NCBI GenBank assembly: GCA_019930625.1
Contig: CP082844.1
Location: 1,736,001 to 1,800,000, forward strand
DNA: 64,000 nucleotides
Source of the DNA: Nocardia asteroides
GTDB lineage: Bacteria; Actinomycetota; Actinomycetes; Mycobacteriales; Mycobacteriaceae
Direction: 5' to 3'
The notes under the pieces are model-generated. The model was not told where the DNA came from, did not search any database, and was given only the letters and a program-made list of their open reading frames with translations. A program made the translations under genes and the position numbers. Of this stretch, positions 43,564 through 52,419 are shown piece after piece (the first letter of the stretch is position 1; the number at the start of each line of letters is the position of its first letter).

Positions 43564-46500
43564 GCAGCGCGCCTACTGATTCCGCAGGCTCGCATCCTCC
43601 CGTCTCCATCATCGGCATCGGCTGCCGATTGCCCGGAGCGGCGAGCGTAGCCGAGTTCTGGCAGCTGTTGGTAGAGGGCCGCGACGCCACGTCCACCCCG
43701 CCCGCAGGACGGCTGGGCTCCCGGCGCGGCGGGTACCTCGACGACGTCGAGTCCTTCGACAACGACTGGTTCGCCATCTCCGAGCGCGAGGCCGCGGTCA
43801 TGGATCCGCAGCAGCGGCTCGCGCTGGAAGTCGCCGTCGAGGCGCTCGACGACGCCGGGATCGGTTATCGCGCCCGCGGTTCCGGCGCCGCCGTCGTGTT
43901 CGGCGCGTCAGGATACGACCACGGCATCGCGGTGCTCGGCCGGGCCGGCCACGACGCCCCCTACGCGGTGACCGGTTCCGCGCTCAGCATCATCGCCAAC
44001 CGGCTGTCCTACGTGCTCGATCTGCGCGGTCCGAGCCTGGTGCTCGACAGCGCCTGCTCGTCCTCGCTCGCCGCGGTGGACCTCGCGGTGCGTCTGCTCG
44101 CCGACGGCACGGTGCCGTTCGCCATCGTGGGCGGGGTCAATCTCGTATTGCTGGAACATACGACGAACTACCTGGCCGAGGGGGGTTTCCTGTCGCCAGG
44201 CGGACGCACGACGCCGTTCGACGCCACGGCGGACGGCTACACCCGCGGCGACGGCTGCGCCGTGGTGGTCCTGCAGCGCAGCGCGGACGCAATGCGCGAA
44301 GGCAACCGGGTGTACGCGGAGATCATCGGCGCCGCCGTCGGGTCGGACGGGCGCTCGAACGGCCTGTACGCCCCGAACGGCCGCGCCCAGCAGGAGACGG
44401 TGCGCGCGGCGTGGTCGAGGGCCGGACGCCCGCCCAGCAGTGCTGGCTACATCGAATGCCACGGCACCGGCACGCCGTTGGGCGACGCGGTGGAAGTCGG
44501 CGCGCTCGCGGCCGCGCTCGGCGGTGGCGCGGACGATCCGATCTGGATCGGTTCGGTGAAGTCCAATATCGGACATCTGGAGGCCGCCGCGGGCGTCACC
44601 GGGATGGTGAAGACCGCGCTGTCCATCCACCACGGCGTGATCGCGCCGACGATCAACGTCCACGTCGAGCATCCCCTGCTGCATTTGGCCGAACGCGGGC
44701 TGCGCGTGCCGACCGAGCCGGTCGACTGGAGCCGCGTGACCGCGCCGCAGCGCGTGGCGGGTGTCAGTTCCTTCGGGTTCGGCGGCACGATCGCACACAT
44801 CGTCCTGCGGGGCGTCACGCCCGCCGTGCCCGAGCGCGACGAACACTTCCCGCTGCTGCTGCCGCTCACGGGCCGCGACGACGAGGAATTGCGCGAGCGC
44901 GCACTGCGGCTGGCCGATGAACTGGACACGGTGCGGCCACCGCTGCGTGCCCCGGCATCCGCCACGGCGCGGCTGCTTCCCGAGTCGGCCCGGGCCGCGG
45001 TCCTCGCGCACGATCACGGTGACGTGGTGCACCGGCTGCGCGCCTTCGCCCACGGCGACACCGACGCGGCGCTCGGCCCCGTGGCGAACCGCCGCCGCGG
45101 CGGCCTGCTGTTCCTGTTCTCCGGACAGGGCGGTCAACATCCGCAAATGGGCCGCGCGCTGGCGGCTCGGTACCCGGTCTTCGCCGCCGCGCTCGCCGAG
45201 ACGACCGAAGCGATCGTGGTGGCGGGCGGTCCACGGATCTGGACGCCGCGCCACGGTTTCACCTCCGCGGGGGACGCGCAAGCCACCGATCTGGTGCAAC
45301 CGGCGTTGTTCGCGTTCCAGGTGGCGCTGGTGAAGCTGTTGGCGGCATGGGGGATTCGTCCCGACGCCGTGGCCGGACACAGTTTGGGGGAGATCGCGGC
45401 GGCGGCGGTGAGCGGCGCGCTCTCGCTCACGGACGCGGCCCGCGTGGTGGTGCTGCGTAGCGCGACCCTCGCGCATCTGGACGGACGCGGCGCGATGGCG
45501 GTGCTGGAGGCGGACCCGGACGAAGCGGCGAAACTCGTGGAACCGATGCGCGCGGAGGTGGCGATCGCCGCCGTCAACGGCCCACGGTCGGTGGTCGTAT
45601 CCGGCACCCCCCGGTATGTCGACACGCTGGTGCGCCGGGCCACGCGCCGGAACATGTTCGCGCGCAAGCTCGCCGTCGACTTCGCCGCGCACAGCCCTCA
45701 GGTCGCCACCGTGCTCGCGCCCTTCGTCACGGCGTTGACCGAAATCACCCCGCTGGCGCCGCGCGTGCCGGTGTACTCCACCGCCCGGCGCGGCGCGAAG
45801 CTCACCACCGCGGCCATGGACCGCGATTATTGGGCCGAGAATGCGGCGGGCACAGTGGAATTGGCGGCCGCCATGGAGCGCGCGGCCGAAGACGGGATCT
45901 CGACCGTGGTCGAAATCGGCCCGCACCCCGTGTTGCTCTCGGCGGTGCGGGAGTATCCGGACTTCCGCGACGGCGCGCATTCGGTAGCCCTGCGCGATGA
46001 CGAAGCGAGCGGCTTTCTCACGGGTGTGGCGTGGTTGTACCTGGAGGGGCGGCCGGTCGACTGGTCGGCGCTGGGCCCGTTCACCGCGCCCGCACCGCGG
46101 CAGTGGCGCAAGCGTGAGTTCCCGCTGCTGGTGGCTGGGCCCGCGAGCGCGCACGTACCGGAATCCGCTTTCGCCGCCGAAGATCTCGCCCATCACGTGA
46201 TACACGGCGACAGCGCCGTCCCCGCCGTCTTCTGGCTGCGGAGGCTGCTGCACCTGGCTCGGGACACCTCCGCGACGGCCACCTTGGCCGATTTCGCCGT
46301 GCACGAGCGGACCGATCCGAGCGCACTGCCCGAGGTGGTCTATCGCGGCCCGGGTGTGGAGCAAAGCGTGCGGGCGGAGGTCACGGGCACCGGGACGCTG
46401 GCTTCGGCCCGGCCCGCCGGTGACCCCACACCCGCGGATATCGTCGCATGGATGCGGGTGGTCGACGCAAATCGAGCCGCCCGGCACCAGATGCGGGTCA

Positions 46501-48629
46501 TCACCACCGGCGCCTTCTACCAGGAATTGCGCCGCAGGCGGCTGGAGTACGGTCCCCGGTTCCGTGCGCTGCGCGGCATCGCCGTGGGCACCGGACGGGC
46601 ACTGGGCCTGTTCGACGCCGCGGAATTGCATCGCACCGCAACGCTGGACGGCTGCCTGCAAGTGCTCGCCGCGGCGGTATTCGACGACTTGCCCACGCCT
46701 TCGATTCCGCTGCCGATCGGCATGGACTCGGCCTGGTTGTCGCACGAGCCGAACCGCCACGTGCTCGAGGTGCACGCGCTGATCCGGGAGCGCAGCGACA
46801 CCGGGCTGGTCGGTGATGTCATCGCGACCGATCAGCACGGCGTGCCCTGTCTCGCCTTCTCCGGTGTGCACATCCGCTACGCCGAACCCGGCGCCGAGGA
46901 GGAGCGCGGCGCACTTCGCTCGGCACGTGCCGAGCACGACAACCAGACCGCGCCATTCCGCCAGGAGGCTTGGGAGCCGCGGGATCCCGAATCGCTCGGG
47001 CTCGGCGACGCGCCCGGGGCCGGAACCCTCGTACGCCGTGCGGTGGTGGTCGGCGCCTCCGACCTCGCGGTGCGGCTCGCCCGCGCACTGGACGCCGAGG
47101 TGCCGACCGAACGGATCGCACGGGAACCGGACGACGCGAGCCCCATCGTCACCGCAGTGCTGACCGGTCGCGGCGGCGGCCACGCCGTAGCGGTGGTCTG
47201 GCCCGCCGACTCCGGCGCACGCGACGGCGAGAGCGCCGCCGCGACCAGTCGGATCCTGGAACTGCTGCAACTGCTCTCGGCCCATGACGCCACCGCGTCC
47301 GTGACGGTCTTCCTGCCCCTGGAGACGGCCCGATCACACTCGCGGCCCGACGAGCCCGGTACGCAGACCTCGGTCGAGGCTGGGGCGATCGCGGGGCTGG
47401 TGCGCTCGCTTCAGCTCGAGACGGGCCGTACGGTGCGGCTGGTCTGGACCGATCCCGGCGTCGGGAACTTGCCGCTACTCACCCGGCTGGTGGCGGATAC
47501 CGACAGGAGGATCCCCGGCGAGCTGCGCCTGTGGTCGGGCGACATAGCCGTCCGGCGCTTCATACCCGCGCGAGCGCGAGCCTTGCCGGTCGCGGGCATC
47601 GACGCGGGCGGGACCTACGTCGTCACCGGCGGGCTCGGCGTCCTCGGCTCGGTCGCCGTGCGCTGGTTGCTCGACGCGGGCGCACGAGACGTGGTGGTGC
47701 TGACCCGTGCCCCCCGCCCGGTGCCCGCGCTGCTCGACGGCTTGGAGGACCGCATCGTCGTGGTGCGCTGCGACGCCGCCGACCGGGACGATCTGGCCAA
47801 CGCGCTCAGCGATATCCGAGCGTCCGACTCGGCGATCCGCGGGGTCGTGCACGCGGCGGGCGTGCTCGAGGACGCCGCGTTCGACGCCGTCACCGCGGGT
47901 CAGCTGGCCAGGATGTTCCTGCCCAAGCCCACCGCCGCGGGCAACCTGATCGAGCTCACCGCGACCGACGCCACCGACTTCGTCCTGTTGTTCTCCTCCG
48001 CCACCGGCGCGCTGGGAGCGCCGGGGCAGGCGGCCTACGCCGCCGCCAACGCGGCGATGGACGCTCTGGCACACCGTCACCCGGGCAGACGGATTCTCAG
48101 CATCGGCTGGGGACTGTGGGATTCCGGCCTCGCCGCGGCGGCAGGCGGGGCGAGCCACCTGCGGCGAGCGGGCGTCGGGGCGATCGACCTGCGGCGCGGA
48201 AGCGCCGTGCTGGCCCAGGTCTTGCGCTATGACGGACCCTATCTGCTCGCGCTGAATCACACCCCGACCACCGACACCTCACCAGTAGCTCTGCGCTTGA
48301 CGGATCTGCTCGACTCGAGTCCCGCTTCACCCCGGGACAACGCGTCCGCCCGCACGCCCGCGCCACCGGAGCCCGCCGAACCGCTGACCACGACTATCCG
48401 CCGCGTCCTGGCGAGCACGCTCGATCTGCCCGCCGAGCACATCGACCCGGCGGCCGACTTCAACGACCTGGGGCTGACCTCACTGCTCGCGATCGAGATG
48501 CGACGGAACCTGGAATCCCGGTTGCGCGTCCGGATCGCCACCGCCGAGTTGTTCAAGCACCCGACCATCACCGCCCTCGGCGCCGCCCTGCTGGAGCGGG
48601 TCGCCGCGAACACCGGCGACACATCGTGA
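43560..48629 (+). CDS. Type I polyketide synthase, KS-AT-DH-KR-ACP
   Basis: A 1689-residue single module. KS (about 12-420) has Cys166, His301 and His339. AT (about 515-830) has GHSLGE with Ser608; FAAHS at 708-712 in the extender-specificity position fits neither malonyl (HAFH) nor methylmalonyl (YASH) exactly. DH (about 875-1110) has HVIHGDSAVP (His879) and DGCLQ (Asp1030). KR (about 1345-1530) has TGGLGVLG, Ser1480, Tyr1493 and Asn1497, with LED near 1437 suggesting a B-type ketoreductase. ACP has Ser1641. There is no methyltransferase, enoylreductase or thioesterase. One round would give an alpha,beta-unsaturated acyl-ACP. It is coupled to both neighbours by 4-base overlaps. Confidence 0.93.
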   Translation: MSSAPTDSAGSHPPVSIIGIGCRLPGAASVAEFWQLLVEGRDATSTPPAGRLGSRRGGYLDDVESFDNDWFAISEREAAVMDPQQRLALEVAVEALDDAGIGYRARGSGAAVVFGASGYDHGIAVLGRAGHDAPYAVTGSALSIIANRLSYVLDLRGPSLVLDSACSSSLAAVDLAVRLLADGTVPFAIVGGVNLVLLEHTTNYLAEGGFLSPGGRTTPFDATADGYTRGDGCAVVVLQRSADAMREGNRVYAEIIGAAVGSDGRSNGLYAPNGRAQQETVRAAWSRAGRPPSSAGYIECHGTGTPLGDAVEVGALAAALGGGADDPIWIGSVKSNIGHLEAAAGVTGMVKTALSIHHGVIAPTINVHVEHPLLHLAERGLRVPTEPVDWSRVTAPQRVAGVSSFGFGGTIAHIVLRGVTPAVPERDEHFPLLLPLTGRDDEELRERALRLADELDTVRPPLRAPASATARLLPESARAAVLAHDHGDVVHRLRAFAHGDTDAALGPVANRRRGGLLFLFSGQGGQHPQMGRALAARYPVFAAALAETTEAIVVAGGPRIWTPRHGFTSAGDAQATDLVQPALFAFQVALVKLLAAWGIRPDAVAGHSLGEIAAAAVSGALSLTDAARVVVLRSATLAHLDGRGAMAVLEADPDEAAKLVEPMRAEVAIAAVNGPRSVVVSGTPRYVDTLVRRATRRNMFARKLAVDFAAHSPQVATVLAPFVTALTEITPLAPRVPVYSTARRGAKLTTAAMDRDYWAENAAGTVELAAAMERAAEDGISTVVEIGPHPVLLSAVREYPDFRDGAHSVALRDDEASGFLTGVAWLYLEGRPVDWSALGPFTAPAPRQWRKREFPLLVAGPASAHVPESAFAAEDLAHHVIHGDSAVPAVFWLRRLLHLARDTSATATLADFAVHERTDPSALPEVVYRGPGVEQSVRAEVTGTGTLASARPAGDPTPADIVAWMRVVDANRAARHQMRVITTGAFYQELRRRRLEYGPRFRALRGIAVGTGRALGLFDAAELHRTATLDGCLQVLAAAVFDDLPTPSIPLPIGMDSAWLSHEPNRHVLEVHALIRERSDTGLVGDVIATDQHGVPCLAFSGVHIRYAEPGAEEERGALRSARAEHDNQTAPFRQEAWEPRDPESLGLGDAPGAGTLVRRAVVVGASDLAVRLARALDAEVPTERIAREPDDASPIVTAVLTGRGGGHAVAVVWPADSGARDGESAAATSRILELLQLLSAHDATASVTVFLPLETARSHSRPDEPGTQTSVEAGAIAGLVRSLQLETGRTVRLVWTDPGVGNLPLLTRLVADTDRRIPGELRLWSGDIAVRRFIPARARALPVAGIDAGGTYVVTGGLGVLGSVAVRWLLDAGARDVVVLTRAPRPVPALLDGLEDRIVVVRCDAADRDDLANALSDIRASDSAIRGVVHAAGVLEDAAFDAVTAGQLARMFLPKPTAAGNLIELTATDATDFVLLFSSATGALGAPGQAAYAAANAAMDALAHRHPGRRILSIGWGLWDSGLAAAAGGASHLRRAGVGAIDLRRGSAVLAQVLRYDGPYLLALNHTPTTDTSPVALRLTDLLDSSPASPRDNASARTPAPPEPAEPLTTTIRRVLASTLDLPAEHIDPAADFNDLGLTSLLAIEMRRNLESRLRVRIATAELFKHPTITALGAALLERVAANTGDTS

Positions 48630-50500
48630 CCGGCGACCGGAGCACCGGGAATGGTCTCGCGACTTCGGTAGCCAGATGGGCGGCCACCGGGCCGGATGAA
48701 CCCGCCTTCACCGAACTGCGCTTCCAGGCGCGGGAACGCGTGCCGGTCACGCTGACCTATTCCGGACTGCATGCCGCGGCCGGCGCGCTGGCCGCTCGGC
48801 TGCGGCAGGAGAGCGCGCCAGGTGATCGCGTGGCCATCCTCTGCGCCCACGGAATCGACTACGCGGTGGCATTTCTCGCCTGTCTGTACAGCAACAGGGT
48901 AGCGGTGCCGCTGTTCCCGGCCACGGGCGCGCGCAACCGAGACCGCCTGCAGGCCGTCCTGGCCGATGCCCGTCCCACGATCGGCCTGCTCTCGGCCCAC
49001 GACGAGATCACCGCACCGATCCTCGGACCGGCATTGGGTCGCGTGGTCGCTCTGCCGCCGGAACTGTCCGGACCCGAACGGGAACCGACGGAGCAAGTCG
49101 CCTCGACCGTGGATCCTGTGCCGATGGCGGCGAGTACCGCTGACGCGATTGCACGGCACGCGGGGTCGCTGCGAACACGTTCGGCCGCACCGGACACCCG
49201 GGCGGTCGCGCGGGTGACGGATCCGGCGGCGGTCGCACCCATCATTGATCCGGTTTGCGACGAGCTGGCGTACCTGCAGTACACCTCCGGATCGACCAAG
49301 TCGCCCGCCGGCGTCCAGGTCACACACGAGAACCTCGCCACGGCCTTGACGCAGCTCGGGCACGCCGTGTCGACCGCGGCCGATCGGCCCGTCGTAACCT
49401 GGCTGCCGTTCTTTCACGACATGGGTTTGATCCTCGGCCTGGCACTGCCGCTGTCGTTGGGCGTGCACGGCATCACACTGGCGCCCGCGGAGTTCGTCAA
49501 GCGCCCCGTCCGCTGGCTGCGCGCGATCGCCGACTACCGCGCCGGCACCACGGGATGCCCCAATTTCGGTCTGCAGCTGGCGATTTCGGGCACCACGCCC
49601 GCGGAACGGGCCGGGCTGGATCTGTCCGGCCTGGACCTCCTGCTCAACGGCTCCGAGCCCGTCCGCGCCGACGCGCTCGACGAATTCACCGAGACCTTCG
49701 GCCCCTACGGCTTCCGCCATCACGCGCACACCCCGGGCTTCGGCTTGGCCGAGGCCACCCTCACGGTCACGGTCTGCGGCCAGAACGAGGTCCCGGTGTG
49801 GCACCGCTTCGACCGTGCCGCACTGGCCGAAGGTCGCGCGGTCGTGCTGGCCGATGCCGCGCCGGGAACCCAGGAGGGTGTGCCGTTGGTCGGATGCGGC
49901 GCACCGGTGGGTCAGGAACTGCGGATCGTCGACCCGGTGGCGGGGACAGTGCTGCCCGCGGGCCGGGTCGGTGAGATCTGGGTGTCCGGAAGCAATGTGT
50001 GCGCCGGGTATTTCGGCAGGCCGGATGCCACCGACGAAGTCTTCGGCGCCACGCTGCCGGGAAGCGTTGCGCGCTGGCTGCGCACCGGCGATCTGGGGTT
50101 CCAGCACGAGGGACAGCTCTACATCGCCGGCCGCCGCAAGGACGTCATCGTGGTCGACGGACGCAATCACTATCCCGCCGACATCGAGGCGACGGTGCAG
50201 GCGTGTGCGGCGGAGATCAGGCCGGGTCATGTGACGGCGTTCGGTCACGACGACGGGCTGCGCGAAGACCTGGTCGTGGTCGCCGAACTGGTCACGGCGA
50301 GCGGCGGCGAGCCCATCGAACTGTTCACATTGGCCCGGCGCATCCGCACCGCGATCGCGTCCACCCATGAGGTGATGCCCGGTGCGGTACTGCTCGTCGA
50401 GCCGGGACGGATTCCCAAGACCAGCAGCGGGAAGGTCCGCCGCGGCGAGTGCAGAGCCCGTTATCTGGCGGGTCACCTGAGTCCGGTGGCGATGATCTGA
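48626..50500 (+). CDS. Fatty acyl-AMP ligase (FAAL)
   Basis: A 624-residue ANL enzyme of the FAAL branch. It has LQYTSGSTKSPAGVQVTHENL, WLPFFHDMGLILG, the FAAL-style segment TTGCPNFGLQLAISGTTPAERAGLDLSGLDLLLNGSEPVR, then RTGDLGFQHEGQLYIAGRRKDVIVVDGRNHYPADIE and KTSSGKVRR. FAALs adenylate fatty acids and pass them to a carrier protein rather than CoA. A roughly 50-residue insertion (about 150-205) rich in Ala, Val and Arg is not typical. GTG 48626 overlaps the PKS stop as GTGA. It is the starter-unit activator of this operon. Confidence 0.93.
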   Translation: MTGDRSTGNGLATSVARWAATGPDEPAFTELRFQARERVPVTLTYSGLHAAAGALAARLRQESAPGDRVAILCAHGIDYAVAFLACLYSNRVAVPLFPATGARNRDRLQAVLADARPTIGLLSAHDEITAPILGPALGRVVALPPELSGPEREPTEQVASTVDPVPMAASTADAIARHAGSLRTRSAAPDTRAVARVTDPAAVAPIIDPVCDELAYLQYTSGSTKSPAGVQVTHENLATALTQLGHAVSTAADRPVVTWLPFFHDMGLILGLALPLSLGVHGITLAPAEFVKRPVRWLRAIADYRAGTTGCPNFGLQLAISGTTPAERAGLDLSGLDLLLNGSEPVRADALDEFTETFGPYGFRHHAHTPGFGLAEATLTVTVCGQNEVPVWHRFDRAALAEGRAVVLADAAPGTQEGVPLVGCGAPVGQELRIVDPVAGTVLPAGRVGEIWVSGSNVCAGYFGRPDATDEVFGATLPGSVARWLRTGDLGFQHEGQLYIAGRRKDVIVVDGRNHYPADIEATVQACAAEIRPGHVTAFGHDDGLREDLVVVAELVTASGGEPIELFTLARRIRTAIASTHEVMPGAVLLVEPGRIPKTSSGKVRRGECRARYLAGHLSPVAMI

Positions 50501-50525
50501 AGAACGCGCTCTCGCGGGCTTTCGT

Positions 50526-50930
50526 TCAGTGCTCGGGTCGGCCCATGAGGCGATCGGTCTCGCGACGCTCCCGCTTGGTGGGGCGCCCCGCGCCGCGGTC
50601 GCGTCGGGGCATGCTCGCCACTATTTCCCGCGGCGGAGGCGGTGGACTTCGATCGATCAGGCATTGGGCGGCGATGGGTGCGCCGACGCGCTTGGTGACG
50701 ATCCGCTCCACGACGACAATGCGCTCGATACCGCTGATCCGGATGCGTACCTCGTCACCAGGGCGCACGGGCTGCGCGGGCTTGGCCGTCGCGCCGTTTA
50801 CCCGGACGTGCCCGCCGCGACAAGCCTCCGCGGCGGCGGATCTGGTTTTGAACAGACGCACCGCCCAGGTCCACGAATCGACGCGGGCCTGGGTCGCGCT
50901 GCTCTGGATGCCGGATTCGGCGCGGGCCAC
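50526..50930 (-). CDS. S4-domain RNA-binding protein (Hsp15-like)
   Basis: A 134-residue protein. Residues 16-65 are an S4 domain (RVDSWTWAVRLFKTRSAAAEACRGGHVRVNG region), followed by a basic C-terminus. Hsp15-like S4 proteins bind ribosomal RNA and help recycle stalled 50S subunits. GTG 50930 lies 3 bases after the NlpC/P60 stop, so it is probably co-transcribed and placed under the same c-di-AMP riboswitch. It converges with the FAAL gene. Confidence 0.87.
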   Translation of the reverse strand: MARAESGIQSSATQARVDSWTWAVRLFKTRSAAAEACRGGHVRVNGATAKPAQPVRPGDEVRIRISGIERIVVVERIVTKRVGAPIAAQCLIDRSPPPPPREIVASMPRRDRGAGRPTKRERRETDRLMGRPEH

Positions 50931-50933
50931 TCG

Positions 50934-51590
50934 TCAGACGATACGGCGTGCGGTGACCACCATGTCAGGGCGCAGCGGCGTGTAGGACACCGGCGTACCC
51001 GACTGCACCGCATTCAGCAGTTTGTTGTCGCCGGCGTAGATGCCTGCGTGACCGCCGCCGTTGGTGATGACGATGTCGCCCGGCTGCAGTTCGTGGTAAG
51101 CGACCGGAGCGCCCACGTGCGACTGCTCGAAGCTGGTGCGGGGCAGTTCGACGCCCGCCTGGCGGAACGCCCACTGGACTAGGCCGGAGCAGTCGAAGGC
51201 GCGGGGCCCAGCTGCGCCCCAGGAGTACTGGGCGCCGACCTTGGTCTTCGCGGCATCGAGGGCGATCTCACCCGCGGTGTTGCTCTGCTGCTGGCCGAAC
51301 AGGCCCGGGAGCATCGGTGCGAAGTTGGGAGCCTGGGGAGCGACTTCCTGCGGCGCCTGGGGGGCGGCGGGAACAGCCGCGAGTGCCTGCTGGATCTGCT
51401 GATTGAGCTGCTGAACCGGCTGTTCCCATTCCTGCGGAACGTCGAAGTTGCCGACACCGGGAACGTTGATGGTTGCGGCCATGGCCGGAATCGCAGGCAT
51501 GGCGCCGGTCGCGGCCACCGCACCCATGACAATCGCACCCTTGACGGAATTCGGTACCCGAGAATCCCGCTGCAAGCTGTGTTTACCCAC
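50934..51590 (-). CDS. Secreted NlpC/P60 peptidoglycan endopeptidase
   Basis: A 218-residue protein. Residues 15-39 are a signal peptide (VKGAIVMGAVAATGAMPAIPAMAA). A short Gln/Pro/Ala-rich linker follows, then the NlpC/P60 domain (about 105-218) with Cys134 in FDCSGLVQWAF and His181 in GGGHAGIY. It cuts D-Glu-type bonds in wall peptides, as the mycobacterial Rip proteins do. GTG 51590 follows GGAGA and begins VGKHSLQRDS. The long leader is a ydaO-type c-di-AMP riboswitch, linking wall hydrolysis to that signal. Confidence 0.93.
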   Translation of the reverse strand: MGKHSLQRDSRVPNSVKGAIVMGAVAATGAMPAIPAMAATINVPGVGNFDVPQEWEQPVQQLNQQIQQALAAVPAAPQAPQEVAPQAPNFAPMLPGLFGQQQSNTAGEIALDAAKTKVGAQYSWGAAGPRAFDCSGLVQWAFRQAGVELPRTSFEQSHVGAPVAYHELQPGDIVITNGGGHAGIYAGDNKLLNAVQSGTPVSYTPLRPDMVVTARRIV

Positions 51591-51617
51591 CGAGCTACGT
51601 CTCCGATCTTGCTGCTC

Positions 51618-51770
51618 TTCCGCCGACCGGGTTAGCTGACGGGTTCGGACCGGGAGAACGGCCCTACCTGGCGGCCGAAAGCGGCCGCAAGGATTCACCC
51701 CAGACGAACCTGTGGGTCCCCGGCACGACAGCCGAGACCGGTTGGCCCCGACAGCCGTTAAGGCGGTAAC
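51618..51770 (-). ncRNA. ydaO/c-di-AMP riboswitch ahead of the NlpC/P60 gene
   Basis: On the minus strand the conserved core elements occur in order: GGGGACCCACAG (complement of 51710-51721), TGGGGTGAATCC (51691-51702), GTAGGGC (51661-51667) and GAACCCGTCAGCTAACCC (51629-51646). These are the hallmarks of the ydaO-yuaA motif, which often precedes wall-hydrolase genes in actinobacteria. It ends about 28 bases before the start codon. Boundaries are approximate. Confidence 0.9.
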
Positions 51771-51996
51771 TAGTGGCGCCGTTTCTCTTACGAAGCGACT
51801 GGTTCCACTAAGTCACGAGAAGATTACGGTGCAGACGCGATGTTGTCCAGCGCACAGAGCTGCATCTTTTCCATAGCTGCCGCGCCCGCGGCGCACGGGA
51901 CGAAAAGCAGTGGTCTGTGGTCCGGTCACGATTCGATCTCACTCGGGCGTCGACAGGTCACCGACGGACAACGCATCCGCTATGCCAGCACCGCGC

Positions 51997-52254
51997 TCAA
52001 GCCTGCGTTCCGTGCACCGCGCGCTCGAGCTCATCGATCCTGCGGCGCGCCTCGGCCAATTCGACCTCGAGTCCGCCGAGCGCCATGACCAGCGGGCCGA
52101 CCGCGAGATCGGCGACCAGTTGGGGATCGTCGTAGCCGCGTTCGATCGCGATGAGGATGTTGGACCGGATGCGCTGGGCCACCGTGGCGCCCACGGGGAC
52201 ATTCCAGGATCTCACCACTTCAGCGAGGCCGACGGGAGCCGGTTCGTCGGACAT
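51997..52254 (-). CDS. Small conserved-looking hypothetical protein
   Basis: An 85-residue protein. ATG 52254 has GGAGG close upstream. The middle (NVPVGATVAQRIRSNILIAIERGYDDPQLVADLAVG) suggests a compact helical fold and the end (GGLEVELAEARRRIDELERAV) a short coiled coil. I do not recognise the family. Coding quality (frame, ribosome site, codon pattern) is good. Confidence 0.65.
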   Translation of the reverse strand: MSDEPAPVGLAEVVRSWNVPVGATVAQRIRSNILIAIERGYDDPQLVADLAVGPLVMALGGLEVELAEARRRIDELERAVHGTQA

Positions 52255-52419
52255 GCCCCTCCGTTCCCGCGCGCCGTGCGCGCGACCATTCTGGCGAACC
52301 GCCACAGCCTAGAGAACCCACGGCGAGAGCAATAGTGCGATACCGGCCGCTAGGGCTCTCTAGGACACACCGTAGATGTGCCCAGACTATCCGGACGAAA
52401 CGCGCTACGGTGTCGGGGC

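Noticed and set aside
43908..47285. A 1125-residue open frame antisense to the PKS gene
   Set aside because: It is a shadow of strong codon bias in a real gene: His/Arg/Gly-rich composition, no family motif and no ribosome site, while the plus strand encodes intact KS, AT, DH and KR motifs.
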